A stretch of DNA of 9,164 bases, taken from NCBI GenBank assembly GCA_023251855.1, contig JAHEYA010000064.1, forward strand, positions 1-9,164. The letters run 5' to 3'. Positions 1 through 7,353 of this stretch are shown here, in pieces. The notes beneath the pieces were generated by a model that was given only the letters and a program-made list of their open reading frames with translations, made no database searches and had not been told where the DNA came from. The position numbers were made by a program, and so were the translations under genes. Origin of the DNA: Bacteroidota bacterium. GTDB lineage: Bacteria > Bacteroidota > Bacteroidia > 2-12-FULL-35-15. Position 1 is the first letter of the stretch, and each line of letters opens with the position of its first letter.

Positions 1-752
1 TGCATTTGCTCCACGTATATCATGTACCTGTTCCTGTATCAACTGATGCACCACCGATAATGATAATTACACCTGATGAAATTCGGAAAGAAAGTGAAAT
101 GCAATTGAAAAAGGAAGTGTTACGCCTTAAGAAAAAAAACGGGGTGGATGTGAAATACAAAACAACAGCAGGATTGGCTGTGGATGAAATACTTGAAGAA
201 GAAAAAAATACCGACTTTATTGCAATGGGTATGAAAGGTGCTAGCAAATTAAGCGAAGCCTTAATGGGAAGCACTACCACTGCCACTCTTAGAAAAGCTA
301 AAACACCTGTGATTGTGATTCCGGAAAAAGCAAGTTACAAAAAACCGATAAAGATTGCATTTGCCTGCGATTACGATCCAAGAACAGATGCAAAAACGCT
401 GAATGTTTTGAAATCAATAATGAAAACTTTCGGCTCTAAAATTTTTGTGGTGAACGTGAAAGGCCATCAGGAAGCCGCTTCTGTGAACGTAACTGCCGGA
501 AGAAAGTTAGAAAGTAAACTAAAGGATGTAGAACACGTTTACAGCTTCTCCGAAAGCGAAGATTTGGTAGAAGGCATCAACGGAGTAGTAAAAGAAAAGA
601 AAGTGGATATGGTTGCAATTATTCCTCACCGCTATAATCTGATGGAACGTTTGTTTCATAAAAGTATCAGTAAAAAAATGGCGTTCCACACTAGTGTACC
701 TTTGCTTGTATTGCCCGACAACCACAAATCAGTTGCCGCTTATTTTTTCTGA
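1..752 (+). CDS. Universal stress protein, tandem UspA domains (5' end missing)
   Basis: This is the 3' part of a UspA-superfamily gene, read in frame from base 3 to a TGA at 750-752. The visible protein is about 249 residues; family members of this two-domain kind are usually about 270-290, so some 30-45 N-terminal residues (first strand and helix) lie outside the window. The first domain ends with a good nucleotide-binding signature, G-x2-G-x9-G-S, encoded at about 228-272 (GMKG, then GS). A second Usp domain begins near base 342 (KPIKIAFACDYD). Its equivalent motif, near 620-690, is degenerate: PHRY replaces GxxG and KS replaces GS, so only the first half looks able to bind ATP. The protein is probably cytoplasmic and stress-related; the exact role cannot be read from the sequence. 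The gene converges on lysA with five bases between the stop codons. Confidence 0.9.
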   Translation, partial: HLLHVYHVPVPVSTDAPPIMIITPDEIRKESEMQLKKEVLRLKKKNGVDVKYKTTAGLAVDEILEEEKNTDFIAMGMKGASKLSEALMGSTTTATLRKAKTPVIVIPEKASYKKPIKIAFACDYDPRTDAKTLNVLKSIMKTFGSKIFVVNVKGHQEAASVNVTAGRKLESKLKDVEHVYSFSESEDLVEGINGVVKEKKVDMVAIIPHRYNLMERLFHKSISKKMAFHTSVPLLVLPDNHKSVAAYFF

Positions 753-757
753 TAGTA

Positions 758-1927
758 TCAAATCTCATCCGAATAAATTGCTTTTGCCCGATCTCTTAAA
801 TTATAAGCAGAACTCATTACTTCACCATAAGCTCCAGCTGTGCGGAGTGCGATAATATCGCCACGAAATGTTTCAGGGAGATTTACTGCTTTGCCAAAAC
901 AATCGGAGCTTTCGCAGATAGGGCCTACTACATCGTACTTTAGTTGTTGGTTGTTAGTTGTTAGTTGTTGGTTAGAAAGATTTTCGATTTTATGATATGC
1001 CTGATATAGTGCAGGACGCATTAATTCCGTCATCCCGGCATCTAATATGGCAAAGTTGGTATTCACTCCCTTTTTTATATAAAGCACTTTTGAAATAAGT
1101 GTTCCACATTGGGCTGTAATTGCTCTACCTAATTCAAAATGAACTTTTTGATTAGGGCGCAATTCTAAAAAATCATGAAATAATTTAAAATAGGTTGCAA
1201 AATCAGGAATACGATTCGTATCCGGTTCATAATAATCAACACCTAAACCACCACCAACATTAATGTTTTCAATATTTATTTTGTGATTTATAAACCAGGT
1301 TTGAATTTCATTTACCCGCAAACACAATGATTTGAATGAATTCAAGTCAGTGATCTGAGAACCAATATGAAAATGTAAACCAATGAGTTTAAGATTTTTA
1401 AATCCATTCAACGCATCAACAACAGCATCTAACTCCCATAAATTGATCCCGAATTTATTTTCTTCAAGTCCGGTAGTGATGTATTTATGCGTATTTGCAT
1501 TCACATTCGGGTTTATTCTTAGAGCAATGTGAGCAATTTTATTTTTTGTGACAGCCAGTGTATTGATCACTTCCAGTTCCTGTAAACTTTCACAATTGAA
1601 ACAAAAAATAGAGTGATCTAATGCATAATTAATTTCTGCATCATTTTTACCAACTCCTGCAAATACAATATGTTCGGGTTTAAATTTACATTCAACTGCT
1701 TTTTTAACTTCATTACCACTCACACAATCAGCGCCAATTGCAAAGGATTTAATGATGTTTAAAATTTTGTTGTTTGCATTTGCTTTTAAGGCATAATGCA
1801 CAATAAAACCGTACTTATCACTTTCCGCTTTTAATTTGGATAGCGTTTGTTTGAGCACCTCTACATCGTAATAGTAAAAGGGCGTTGGAGTGGTTTTGAA
1901 TTTTGATATTATAATTGAGCTGAACAT
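758..1927 (-). CDS. lysA: Diaminopimelate decarboxylase
   Basis: This PLP-dependent fold-III enzyme decarboxylates meso-diaminopimelate to L-lysine, the last step of lysine synthesis. It has 389 residues, close to the compact forms of the family. The PLP-binding lysine is K48 in HYALKAN. The barrel carries HFHIGSQ (185-191) and the phosphate-binding GGGLG (225-229). The usual EPGR reads ELGR (265-268). The C-terminal domain has RPALY (304-308), the CESSD motif with the catalytic cysteine (338-342), and GAYG near 366. Residues about 318-330 (SNQQLTTNNQQLK) are low complexity and are encoded by a tandem 7-base repeat in the loop just before YDVVGPICES. The ATG at 1925-1927 fits the family N-terminus and is preceded by an A-rich leader without Shine-Dalgarno. 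lysC lies 98 bases upstream on the same strand, so co-transcription is likely, though a palindromic repeat fills the gap. Confidence 0.96.
   Translation of the reverse strand: MFSSIIISKFKTTPTPFYYYDVEVLKQTLSKLKAESDKYGFIVHYALKANANNKILNIIKSFAIGADCVSGNEVKKAVECKFKPEHIVFAGVGKNDAEINYALDHSIFCFNCESLQELEVINTLAVTKNKIAHIALRINPNVNANTHKYITTGLEENKFGINLWELDAVVDALNGFKNLKLIGLHFHIGSQITDLNSFKSLCLRVNEIQTWFINHKINIENINVGGGLGVDYYEPDTNRIPDFATYFKLFHDFLELRPNQKVHFELGRAITAQCGTLISKVLYIKKGVNTNFAILDAGMTELMRPALYQAYHKIENLSNQQLTTNNQQLKYDVVGPICESSDCFGKAVNLPETFRGDIIALRTAGAYGEVMSSAYNLRDRAKAIYSDEI
941..975. repeat. Five tandem 7-base units inside lysA
   Basis: On the plus strand, five consecutive heptamers can be read: TAGTTGT, TGGTTGT, TAGTTGT, TAGTTGT, TGGTTAG. 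On the coding (minus) strand the unit is AACYAAC. The array encodes the Gln/Asn/Thr-rich stretch at LysA residues about 318-330, between two well-conserved segments, so it sits in a loop that tolerates length change. One unit is 7 bases, so gain or loss of a single unit would shift the lysA reading frame. Confidence 0.85.
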
Positions 1928-1939
1928 GATTCTTTTTTT

Positions 1940-2017
1940 CTTTGCGTTCTTTGTAAGTTCTCCCCTGCGTTCTTTGCGGTTAATCTTTTTACCGCAGAGG
2001 TCGCAAAGGTCGCAAAG
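1940..2017. repeat. CTTTGCG-type palindromic intergenic repeat
   Basis: The lysC-lysA gap is mostly made of direct and inverted copies of a CTTTGCG/CGCAAAG word. Direct copies are at 1940-1946 (CTTTGCG) and 1972-1978 (CTTTGCG). Inverted copies lie in 1991-2017 (ACCGCAGAGG, then TCGCAAAGG and TCGCAAAG). The centre can fold: 1971-1980 pairs with 1991-2000 across a T-rich 10-base loop, with six perfect pairs (TGCGGT/ACCGCA) next to the loop and imperfect pairing outward. Similar CGCAAAGAACGCAAAG-like repeats are, from general knowledge, frequent between Bacteroidota genes. The element ends 12 bases before the lysA start. No T-run follows the stem in the direction of transcription, so it does not look like a normal terminator. 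Confidence 0.75.
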
Positions 2018-2025
2018 TGTGTTGT

Positions 2026-3336
2026 TTAAAACAATCCTTTGTTTAATGCTACAAGCGTATCTTTTTTCAATTTGGTATCAACCAAGATGGATACATTGTG
2101 TTCGCTGCCGCCATAAGAGATCATACGAATAGGAATATTTTTTAGTGATTCAAATATTTTCAAAGCGTACCCTTCTTTTTCAGCAGTAAAATTACCAACG
2201 ATACATACAATAGTTAAATCGGTATCTATTTCGACAGAACAAAATTCCTGCAACTCTTTTTTAATGGCGTCTAAATTTTGGGTATTGTCAATAGTCAATG
2301 AAACCGCCACTTCCGAAGTGGTAATCATATCAATAGGAGTTTTGTAACGTTCAAAAATTTCAAAAACGGAACGCAAAAAACCATACGCTAAAAGCATTCG
2401 TCCTGATTTTATTTTGATAGCAGAAATGCCATCTTTGGCTGCTACCGCTTTAATACTGTCGCCAGAAACTTTTTGAGTGATAACTGTTCCTTTGGCTTCA
2501 GGTTGCATTGTATTTAATAAACGAACAGGAATATTGCACATCTGAGCGGGTAGAATGCAAGTAGGGTGCAAGATTTTTGCTCCGAAATAAGCCAACTCAG
2601 CTGCTTCATCAAAAGAGAGTTCAGCAATAGGGAGGGTTTTGTCAACAATACGTGGATCATTATTATGCATGCCATCAATGTCGGTCCATATTTGTATTTC
2701 ATCAGCGCGAATGGCTGCACCAACAATGGTTGCTGTATAATCGCTTCCTCCACGTTTTAAATTATCAATTTCGCCAAAAGCATTCCGGCAAATATATCCT
2801 TGAGTAATAAATAATTTATTGTTCGGGTATTTTGCAAGTTCAGCAGTTAAATTTAGTTCGATATACTTCATATCAGGCTCTTCATTCACAGTAATGCGCA
2901 TAAAATTTAAAGCCGGCAGCAAAACCGAATCGATACCGATCTCTTCCAGATAATAATGAAATAAGGCAGTTGAAAGTAATTCGCCTTGAGCGAGAATGGC
3001 ACGTTCTTCGTTGGCAGTAAACATATCCATCCTGAAGGAATGCAAATAATTAAAATGCGAAACAAGTAATTCTTTACTCTTATTAAGCACTTTTTCGGTT
3101 TTATATAATTGACTGATTACACCGGTATACTTGGTGTTTAAATCATCAATGAGTTTTTTTGCAAGCTCATTTTTTTTTGCATACAGCGCATTTGCAATTT
3201 CCACCAAATTGTTTGTGGTGCCGCTCATAGCCGATAACACTACTATTTTAGGAGAAACATCACTAATTAAATGAACCAATGCGTGCATCCGTTCTGCTGA
3301 ACCAACTGATGTGCCGCCAAATTTTAAAACTTTCAT
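2026..3336 (-). CDS. lysC: Aspartokinase (aspartate kinase), monofunctional
   Basis: Aspartokinase phosphorylates L-aspartate with ATP, the committed step towards lysine, threonine, methionine and diaminopimelate for peptidoglycan. The 436-residue protein starts with the kinase signature KFGGTSVG (5-12). It then has the GEL segment (118-120), RGGSDYTA (195-202), WTDIDG (217-222), DPR (227-229) and FGAKILHP (251-258). Two ACT regulatory domains follow, at about 300-370 (with MITTSEVAVSLT, 337-348) and 373-436 (with ISYGGSEHNVS, 406-416). The ACT pair suggests allosteric feedback by an aspartate-family amino acid, but the effector cannot be read. There is no fused homoserine dehydrogenase, so this is not a ThrA/MetL bifunctional enzyme. 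The ATG at 3334-3336 places KFGGTSVG at residue 5, as is normal. A promoter-like pair of boxes lies just upstream, and lysA follows downstream. Confidence 0.96.
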   Translation of the reverse strand: MKVLKFGGTSVGSAERMHALVHLISDVSPKIVVLSAMSGTTNNLVEIANALYAKKNELAKKLIDDLNTKYTGVISQLYKTEKVLNKSKELLVSHFNYLHSFRMDMFTANEERAILAQGELLSTALFHYYLEEIGIDSVLLPALNFMRITVNEEPDMKYIELNLTAELAKYPNNKLFITQGYICRNAFGEIDNLKRGGSDYTATIVGAAIRADEIQIWTDIDGMHNNDPRIVDKTLPIAELSFDEAAELAYFGAKILHPTCILPAQMCNIPVRLLNTMQPEAKGTVITQKVSGDSIKAVAAKDGISAIKIKSGRMLLAYGFLRSVFEIFERYKTPIDMITTSEVAVSLTIDNTQNLDAIKKELQEFCSVEIDTDLTIVCIVGNFTAEKEGYALKIFESLKNIPIRMISYGGSEHNVSILVDTKLKKDTLVALNKGLF

Positions 3337-3361
3337 ATCAATAATTCTTATAACAATTCGC

Positions 3362-3393
3362 CAAAAGTAGCCATAAAATAGTTCTGCTATAAA
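3362..3393 (-). promoter_or_regulatory. Putative lysC promoter (Bacteroidota -33/-7 type)
   Basis: Read on the minus strand, TACTTTTG (3369 down to 3362) matches the Bacteroidota -7 consensus TAnnTTTG exactly. Twenty bases further upstream is TTTA (3393-3390), one base from the -33 word TTTG. Transcription would start near 3355, leaving a leader of about 20 bases before the lysC ATG. That is too short for a riboswitch or peptide attenuator. Confidence 0.6.
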
Positions 3394-3447
3394 TCCAGAA
3401 TAAAAAAAGGAATACCAATACCCATTATTAATTGTACATTTTCTTAA

Positions 3448-3492
3448 ACCTCACCCCCAACCCCTCTCCAAAGGAGAGGGGGGCGATGGGCT
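3448..3492. repeat. C-rich hairpin repeat, copy A (short loop)
   Basis: CCTCACCCCCAACCC runs into a perfect 9-bp hairpin: CCCCTCTCC (3461-3469), loop AAA, GGAGAGGGG (3473-3481), followed by GGCGATGGGC. It stands out as a GC-rich island in AT-rich intergenic DNA. A second copy with the same stem and left flank lies at 7354-7429. The similarity extends further left: ATTTTCTT precedes both. The copies lie in different gaps, consistent with a dispersed REP-like family. It sits between divergent promoters and has no T-run, so terminator function is doubtful. Confidence 0.85.
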
Positions 3493-3528
3493 AAAACATA
3501 TTGCGAAATGGTGTAAATTAAAAAAGCA

Positions 3529-3557
3529 TTAAACCTATGTTTCTACGTGGTTGAAAA
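3529..3557. repeat. Possible further dispersed intergenic repeat
   Basis: The stretch around CCTATGTTTCTACGTGGTT resembles intergenic repeat words (an ACCTATG...ATGTGGTT type) that I recall from other Bacteroidota genomes. There is only one copy in this window, so the assignment rests on recollection of the family and not on internal evidence. It lies between copy A of the C-rich hairpin and gldF. Confidence 0.3.
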
Positions 3558-3621
3558 ATTTGACAACAAAAAAACATCTTTAACATTACTTTATAAAATA
3601 GTATTTTAGCATCCGATTTTT

Positions 3622-4353
3622 ATGTACACACTTCTAAAAAAAGAAATACGCAGTTTTTTAAGTTCACTAATCGGATACATTACCATCACTGTTTTTTTAT
3701 TGGTAATTGGTTTGTTTCTGTGGGTATTACAAACCGATTCTAATATTCTGGATAATGGGTATGCCAATATTGACGGACTTTTTATTATTGCCCCCTGGGT
3801 GTTTTTATTCTTGATTCCCGCAATCACCATGCGTTCTTTTGCGGATGAAAAAAGGGCAGGAACTATTGAATTATTGCTTACAAGACCACTTACTGATTTA
3901 CAAATTATCCTTGCCAAATACTTTGCAGGATTTGTGCTGGTACTATTCTCATTGCTCCCCACTTTAATTTATTATTACTCCGTTCATAAATTAGGCAGCC
4001 CAGCCGGAAACATTGATACTGGCGGAATGTGGGGCTCCTATATCGGTTTGTTGTTCCTTGGTGCAGCATTTGTTTCGATAGGAATTTTTGCTTCTGCGAT
4101 TACTGATAATCAAGTAGTATCCTTCATTCTGGCATTGTTTCTTTGTTTTTTTATTTACATCGGATTTGATTATTTGGGATCATTTGCATTATTTGGTAAG
4201 GTCGACAATGTTATTTTAGCTTTAGGAATTAATAATCACTACATCTCTATGAGTCGCGGTGTGATTGATACACGCGATATAATCTATTTTATAAGTTTAA
4301 TTGCAATTTTTATTTTAGGAACACGAACAGTGCTGGAGAGCAGGAAGTGGTGA
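3622..4353 (+). CDS. gldF: ABC transporter permease GldF
   Basis: GldF is the ABC-2-type permease linked to Bacteroidota gliding motility; it acts in the inner membrane with GldG and the ATPase GldA. The 243-residue protein shows six likely membrane segments, at about 13-36, 52-70, 97-119, 138-160, 164-190 and 219-236. The conserved cytoplasmic signature between segments two and three is present: AITMRSFADEKRAGTIELLL (67-86) followed by TRPLTD. The ATG at 3622 is the first start after an in-frame TAG at 3607-3609. gldG follows after 93 bases. No ATPase gene is nearby; in characterised flavobacteria gldA is also unlinked. GldF and GldG homologues occur in non-gliding Bacteroidota too, so motility should not be assumed. 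The transported substrate is unknown. Confidence 0.93.
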   Translation: MYTLLKKEIRSFLSSLIGYITITVFLLVIGLFLWVLQTDSNILDNGYANIDGLFIIAPWVFLFLIPAITMRSFADEKRAGTIELLLTRPLTDLQIILAKYFAGFVLVLFSLLPTLIYYYSVHKLGSPAGNIDTGGMWGSYIGLLFLGAAFVSIGIFASAITDNQVVSFILALFLCFFIYIGFDYLGSFALFGKVDNVILALGINNHYISMSRGVIDTRDIIYFISLIAIFILGTRTVLESRKW

Positions 4354-4442
4354 TGTTAATTTGAAAATTTGACGATGTGCCAATTTGAAAATTAAAAAAG
4401 AGTGTGCCGATTTTTAAATTACATCCAGATTCGTAATTCGTA
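4350..4442. repeat. Degenerate ~24-base repeats plus a 7-base duplication
   Basis: The gldF-gldG gap consists almost wholly of repeats. Three degenerate units run in tandem: GATGTTAATTTGAAAATTT (about 4352-4370), GATGTGCCAATTTGAAAATT (4374-4393) and GTGTGCCGATTTTTAAATT (4402-4420). They are followed by an exact tandem duplication of ATTCGTA (4429-4442), ending four bases before the gldG ATG. AATTTGAAAATT is nearly self-complementary. No promoter or terminator is evident here, so gldF and gldG are probably on one transcript that includes the repeats. Confidence 0.75.
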
Positions 4443-4446
4443 GGAA

Positions 4447-6126
4447 ATGAACAAAAAACGAGATCTGTTTTCATTGGGTTTAGCGATTATCATATTGATA
4501 TTGCTCAACTTTGTGGGCTCTTTTGTGTTTCATCGTTTTGATTTAACCTCCGAAAAAAGGTATACATTATCCGATGCTACCAAAAAAATACTTGGTCAGT
4601 TGAATGATGTAGTATATGTGAAAGTATATCTGGAAGGGGAATTTCCGGCTGGTTTCAAACGTTTGCGTGATGAAACCAAAGAAATGCTGGATGAATTTAG
4701 AGCATATTCCAACGATAATATCGAATATCAGTTTATCAATCCCACTATAAATACTGATAAAACCCAACTGAACGAAATCTATAAACAGCTTGGCAATAAG
4801 GGGCTACAACCGATAAACCTGGAAGTAAAAGAAGAAAAGGGAACCACTCAACAAACCATATTCCCTGGTGCTATTGTATCCTATAAAGGTCATGAAATGT
4901 CCTGGCAGCTTCTTAAAACCCAAATGATGCAATCCTCGGAAGGTCAATTAAATAACTCTATTCAAGCATTGGAATATGAATTTGCAAGTTGTCTCAGAAA
5001 TTTAATGACAGTGATCAAACCGAAGGTTGGTTTTGTAGAAGGGCATGGAGAACTTGATACGCTTGCACTTAACGATATTAAAAATTCTTTAGGCGGATTT
5101 TATTTGCTGAAACGCGTAAAAATAAATGGTCAATTAAAAGCTCTTGATGGACTAAATGCTATCATCATTGCTAAGCCCGACAGTGCCTTTTCTGAAAAAG
5201 ATAAATTTATTATCGATCAGTTTGTGATGAATGGAGGTAAAGTAATATGGGCTGTTGATCCTCTGTATACCAGTATTGATAGTCTTCAGCGGTCGGGAGC
5301 AACAATTGCTTTACCTTACGATTTGAAATTAGATGACTTGTTTTTTAAGTATGGTGTACGTATCAATCAAAATTTGATAATTGATTTGCAGTCATCTGCA
5401 ATACCTGTAAATAAAGCATTTCGAGGACAACCTCCTCGTTTTGAATTAATGCCTTGGTTGTTTGCACCATTGATAATGCCCACCAGCAGCCATCCTATCG
5501 TAAAAAATTTAGATGTAATAAAAGTTGAATTTGCTTCCAGCATGGATACAGTGGAAGCAAAAGGAATAAAAAAAACAATTCTTCTTCAATCATCACGAGG
5601 CGCCAAAACGCTTATTGCTCCTGTGCGTGTAGACTTACGGATGGTGAATTTGAAGCCGGATGAAAATCAATTTCGGGATTCGTATCGACCAGTTGCTGTT
5701 TTATTGGAAGGTAAATTTGAGTCGGTTTTTAAAAACAGAGTTCCTCCTCAAATAGCTCACGATAGCACCATTGCCTATAAATCAAATGGGGTAGATAATA
5801 AAATGATTGTTATTTCGGATGGTGATATTATCAGAAATGAAGTTCAGTATTCAGCACATAAACCATATCCTTTGGGTTATGATATCTATACAAAGCAAAC
5901 CTATGGCAATAAAAATTTTATTTTAAATTGTGTTAATTATTTGTGTGATGATTCAGGATTGATAGGTGTTCGTTCACGAGAGCTGACACTGCGTTTGCTG
6001 GATAAGAAAAAAATAAAGATGGAGAGAGTGCAATGGCAAATTGTTAATACCATTCTGCCTTTGTTGGCGTTGCTTTTATTTGGGGTGATTCATCATATAC
6101 TAAGAAAAAGAAAATACGCGAGTTAG
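4447..6126 (+). CDS. gldG: Gliding-associated ABC transporter auxiliary component GldG
   Basis: GldG is the large membrane-anchored partner of GldF. The 559-residue protein has an N-terminal membrane anchor (about 9-28), the family hallmark FDLTSEKRYTLS (31-42), a long extracytoplasmic region of the ABC-transporter auxiliary (GldG/DUF type) fold, and a C-terminal membrane helix (about 532-552) ending in a basic RKRKYAS tail. The topology is thus a big periplasmic domain held at both ends. The motif VGFVEGHGELD, about residues 195-205, is typical of the family's middle domain. The start is secure: an in-frame TAG lies one codon before the ATG, at 4441-4443. The gene lies between gldF and a DUF4340-type gene, the usual arrangement. 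The family was originally annotated as a substrate-binding component, but its biochemical activity is not established. Confidence 0.93.
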   Translation: MNKKRDLFSLGLAIIILILLNFVGSFVFHRFDLTSEKRYTLSDATKKILGQLNDVVYVKVYLEGEFPAGFKRLRDETKEMLDEFRAYSNDNIEYQFINPTINTDKTQLNEIYKQLGNKGLQPINLEVKEEKGTTQQTIFPGAIVSYKGHEMSWQLLKTQMMQSSEGQLNNSIQALEYEFASCLRNLMTVIKPKVGFVEGHGELDTLALNDIKNSLGGFYLLKRVKINGQLKALDGLNAIIIAKPDSAFSEKDKFIIDQFVMNGGKVIWAVDPLYTSIDSLQRSGATIALPYDLKLDDLFFKYGVRINQNLIIDLQSSAIPVNKAFRGQPPRFELMPWLFAPLIMPTSSHPIVKNLDVIKVEFASSMDTVEAKGIKKTILLQSSRGAKTLIAPVRVDLRMVNLKPDENQFRDSYRPVAVLLEGKFESVFKNRVPPQIAHDSTIAYKSNGVDNKMIVISDGDIIRNEVQYSAHKPYPLGYDIYTKQTYGNKNFILNCVNYLCDDSGLIGVRSRELTLRLLDKKKIKMERVQWQIVNTILPLLALLLFGVIHHILRKRKYAS

Positions 6127-6129
6127 TTG

Positions 6130-6156
6130 CTGTTTGTTGCTTGGCAGAACAAACAG
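6130..6156. repeat. AT-rich hairpin after gldG
   Basis: CTGTTTGTT (6130-6138) and AACAAACAG (6148-6156) are perfect inverted repeats around a 9-base loop, starting three bases after the gldG stop codon. The stem is AT-rich and no T-run follows on the plus strand, so it would be a weak terminator at most. It may instead be part of the repeat material in this gap. Confidence 0.45.
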
Positions 6157-6170
6157 AAATAAAAACAGGG

Positions 6171-6241
6171 TTCGACCCCTACAGGGTCGAATGTTTGCGG
6201 CATACTGATTTTCTATAAATAGTGTACCCCTGCGGGGTACA
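6171..6241. repeat. Two-hairpin REP-like element
   Basis: Two hairpins with related cores are separated by a 31-base spacer. The first pairs TTCGACCC (6171-6178) with GGGTCGAA (6184-6191) over a 5-base loop. The second pairs TGTACCCC (6223-6230) with GGGGTACA (6234-6241) over TGC. Both have a centre of the form CCCTRCRGGG, and the spacer contains TTTTCTATAAATA. The paired-hairpin design resembles dispersed Bacteroidota intergenic elements with a CTATAAATA word between palindromes. It fills the gap between gldG and the DUF4340-type gene. Confidence 0.75.
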
Positions 6242-6272
6242 ACAAATTAATTAATATTCAAATTCGTTTTTA

Positions 6273-7310
6273 ATGAAAAAAAACAGAACCGCAATTATTT
6301 TAGTAATCATTTTAGGTTCCATTTCTTTTTGGTTTATTATAAATAAAGGGAAAGGAACCATCAAAGAAACCTTGCGTGACTTTGCTGTTGCGGATACAAC
6401 ATCTATTAACAAATTGTTTTTAGCAGATAAAAATGGCAATTCCATTACACTTGAGCGGTCACCATTGGGGCGCTGGACTGTTAACGGTAAATATGGCGTT
6501 CGGCCGGATGCTTTGCAAACATTGCTGTATACGATAAAAAAAATAGATGTTAAAGAACCGGTTGGGAAAAATGCGCAAGACAATGTGATAAAACGATTGG
6601 CTGCAAAAGCAGTGAAATGTGAGATCTACCAAAATAATAAACTTACAAAAGCCTATTATGTAGGTACTGAAACGCCCGACCAAACAGGAACGTACATGAT
6701 CCTAATTGATCTTAAAACAATGCAACCTTCTGCAAAAGCCTTTGTTACATATATTCCCGGGTTTGAAGGATATTTAACCACCCGTTATTTTGTAGAAGAA
6801 AAAGGGTGGAGAGACAGAACAGTTTTTCAATATATTCCAAACCAAATAAAATCGGTAAAAGTAGAAACTCCGCCACATCCGGAGAATGATTACGACCTTT
6901 CTGTGAATGAAAACAATGGTTATCAAATAAAAAATGTTTCTAAAGGTCAAATCATGAGTCAGTTGGATACAATGGCTGTAAAGCAGTATTTATCATACTT
7001 TCAGCAATTGAATTTTGAAAGTTTTGAAGTGAATATAAATCAAAATCAAATTGACTCTGTTTTAAAATCAAAGCCTATAAACATTCTAACTGTAACGGAT
7101 AACAGAGGAACTGTAAATAAAGTAAAGTTTTATGCGCGTAAAAATCACAAAGGCGTTTTGGATAAAGAAGGAAAACCTTTGTTATATGATCCTGAACGCT
7201 TGGATGCTTTGCTGGATAATGGGAAAGATTTTGTAATGCTTCAATATTATTCGTTTGGTAAGGTGATGCCTCTGGTTGATTATTTCCAAAAAAAAATAGA
7301 ACATAAGTAG
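6273..7310 (+). CDS. Membrane-anchored DUF4340-type protein
   Basis: The 345-residue protein has a short basic N-terminus and one membrane anchor (about 6-23), followed by a soluble, presumably extracytoplasmic region. The segment from about 42 to 200 has the DUF4340 pattern: a strand pair (INKLFLADKNGNSITLER), a conserved tryptophan in GRWTVNGKYGVRPDALQTLL (66-85), and later YYVGTETPDQTGTYM and FVTYIPGFEGYLTTRYF. Genes of this type commonly follow GldG-like genes, so a role as a third envelope component of the GldFG system is a reasonable inference. No activity is known, and no catalytic motif is visible. The start at 6273 gives a normal anchor. A run of nine A residues lies just before the stop (7288-7296), a place where a frameshift would alter only the last residues. 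Confidence 0.8.
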   Translation: MKKNRTAIILVIILGSISFWFIINKGKGTIKETLRDFAVADTTSINKLFLADKNGNSITLERSPLGRWTVNGKYGVRPDALQTLLYTIKKIDVKEPVGKNAQDNVIKRLAAKAVKCEIYQNNKLTKAYYVGTETPDQTGTYMILIDLKTMQPSAKAFVTYIPGFEGYLTTRYFVEEKGWRDRTVFQYIPNQIKSVKVETPPHPENDYDLSVNENNGYQIKNVSKGQIMSQLDTMAVKQYLSYFQQLNFESFEVNINQNQIDSVLKSKPINILTVTDNRGTVNKVKFYARKNHKGVLDKEGKPLLYDPERLDALLDNGKDFVMLQYYSFGKVMPLVDYFQKKIEHK

Positions 7311-7353
7311 GTCTTATTAGTAGGATTAACACCCACAATGAATTGGTAATTTT

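Noticed and set aside
941..975. CRISPR-like or transposon terminal repeat
   Set aside because: The units are 7 bases, directly adjacent and within a coding sequence; there are no spacers and no transposase.
1890..2132. Plus-strand open frame of 80 codons over the lysC-lysA gap
   Set aside because: It spans the ends of two secure genes and the repeat, and its translation is rich in Phe, Leu, Arg and Ser as expected from reading repeat DNA; no family is recognised.
3448..3492. C-rich hairpin as a terminator for gldF or lysC
   Set aside because: It lies upstream of both divergent genes, has no T-run, and a second copy occurs in another gap, so a dispersed repeat is the better reading.
3602..3609. 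TATTTTAG as a -7 box for gldF
   Set aside because: It differs from TAnnTTTG at one key base, would leave a leader of only a few bases, and has no convincing -33 partner.
3337..3621. Lysine or other riboswitch, or leader peptide, ahead of lysC
   Set aside because: The likely promoter leaves a leader of about 20 bases, and no lysine-rich short frame or conserved aptamer pattern is visible.
7288..7296. Run of nine A residues near the end of the DUF4340-type gene as a programmed frameshift site
   Set aside because: It is only a few codons from the stop and no stimulatory structure or alternative-frame extension is evident.
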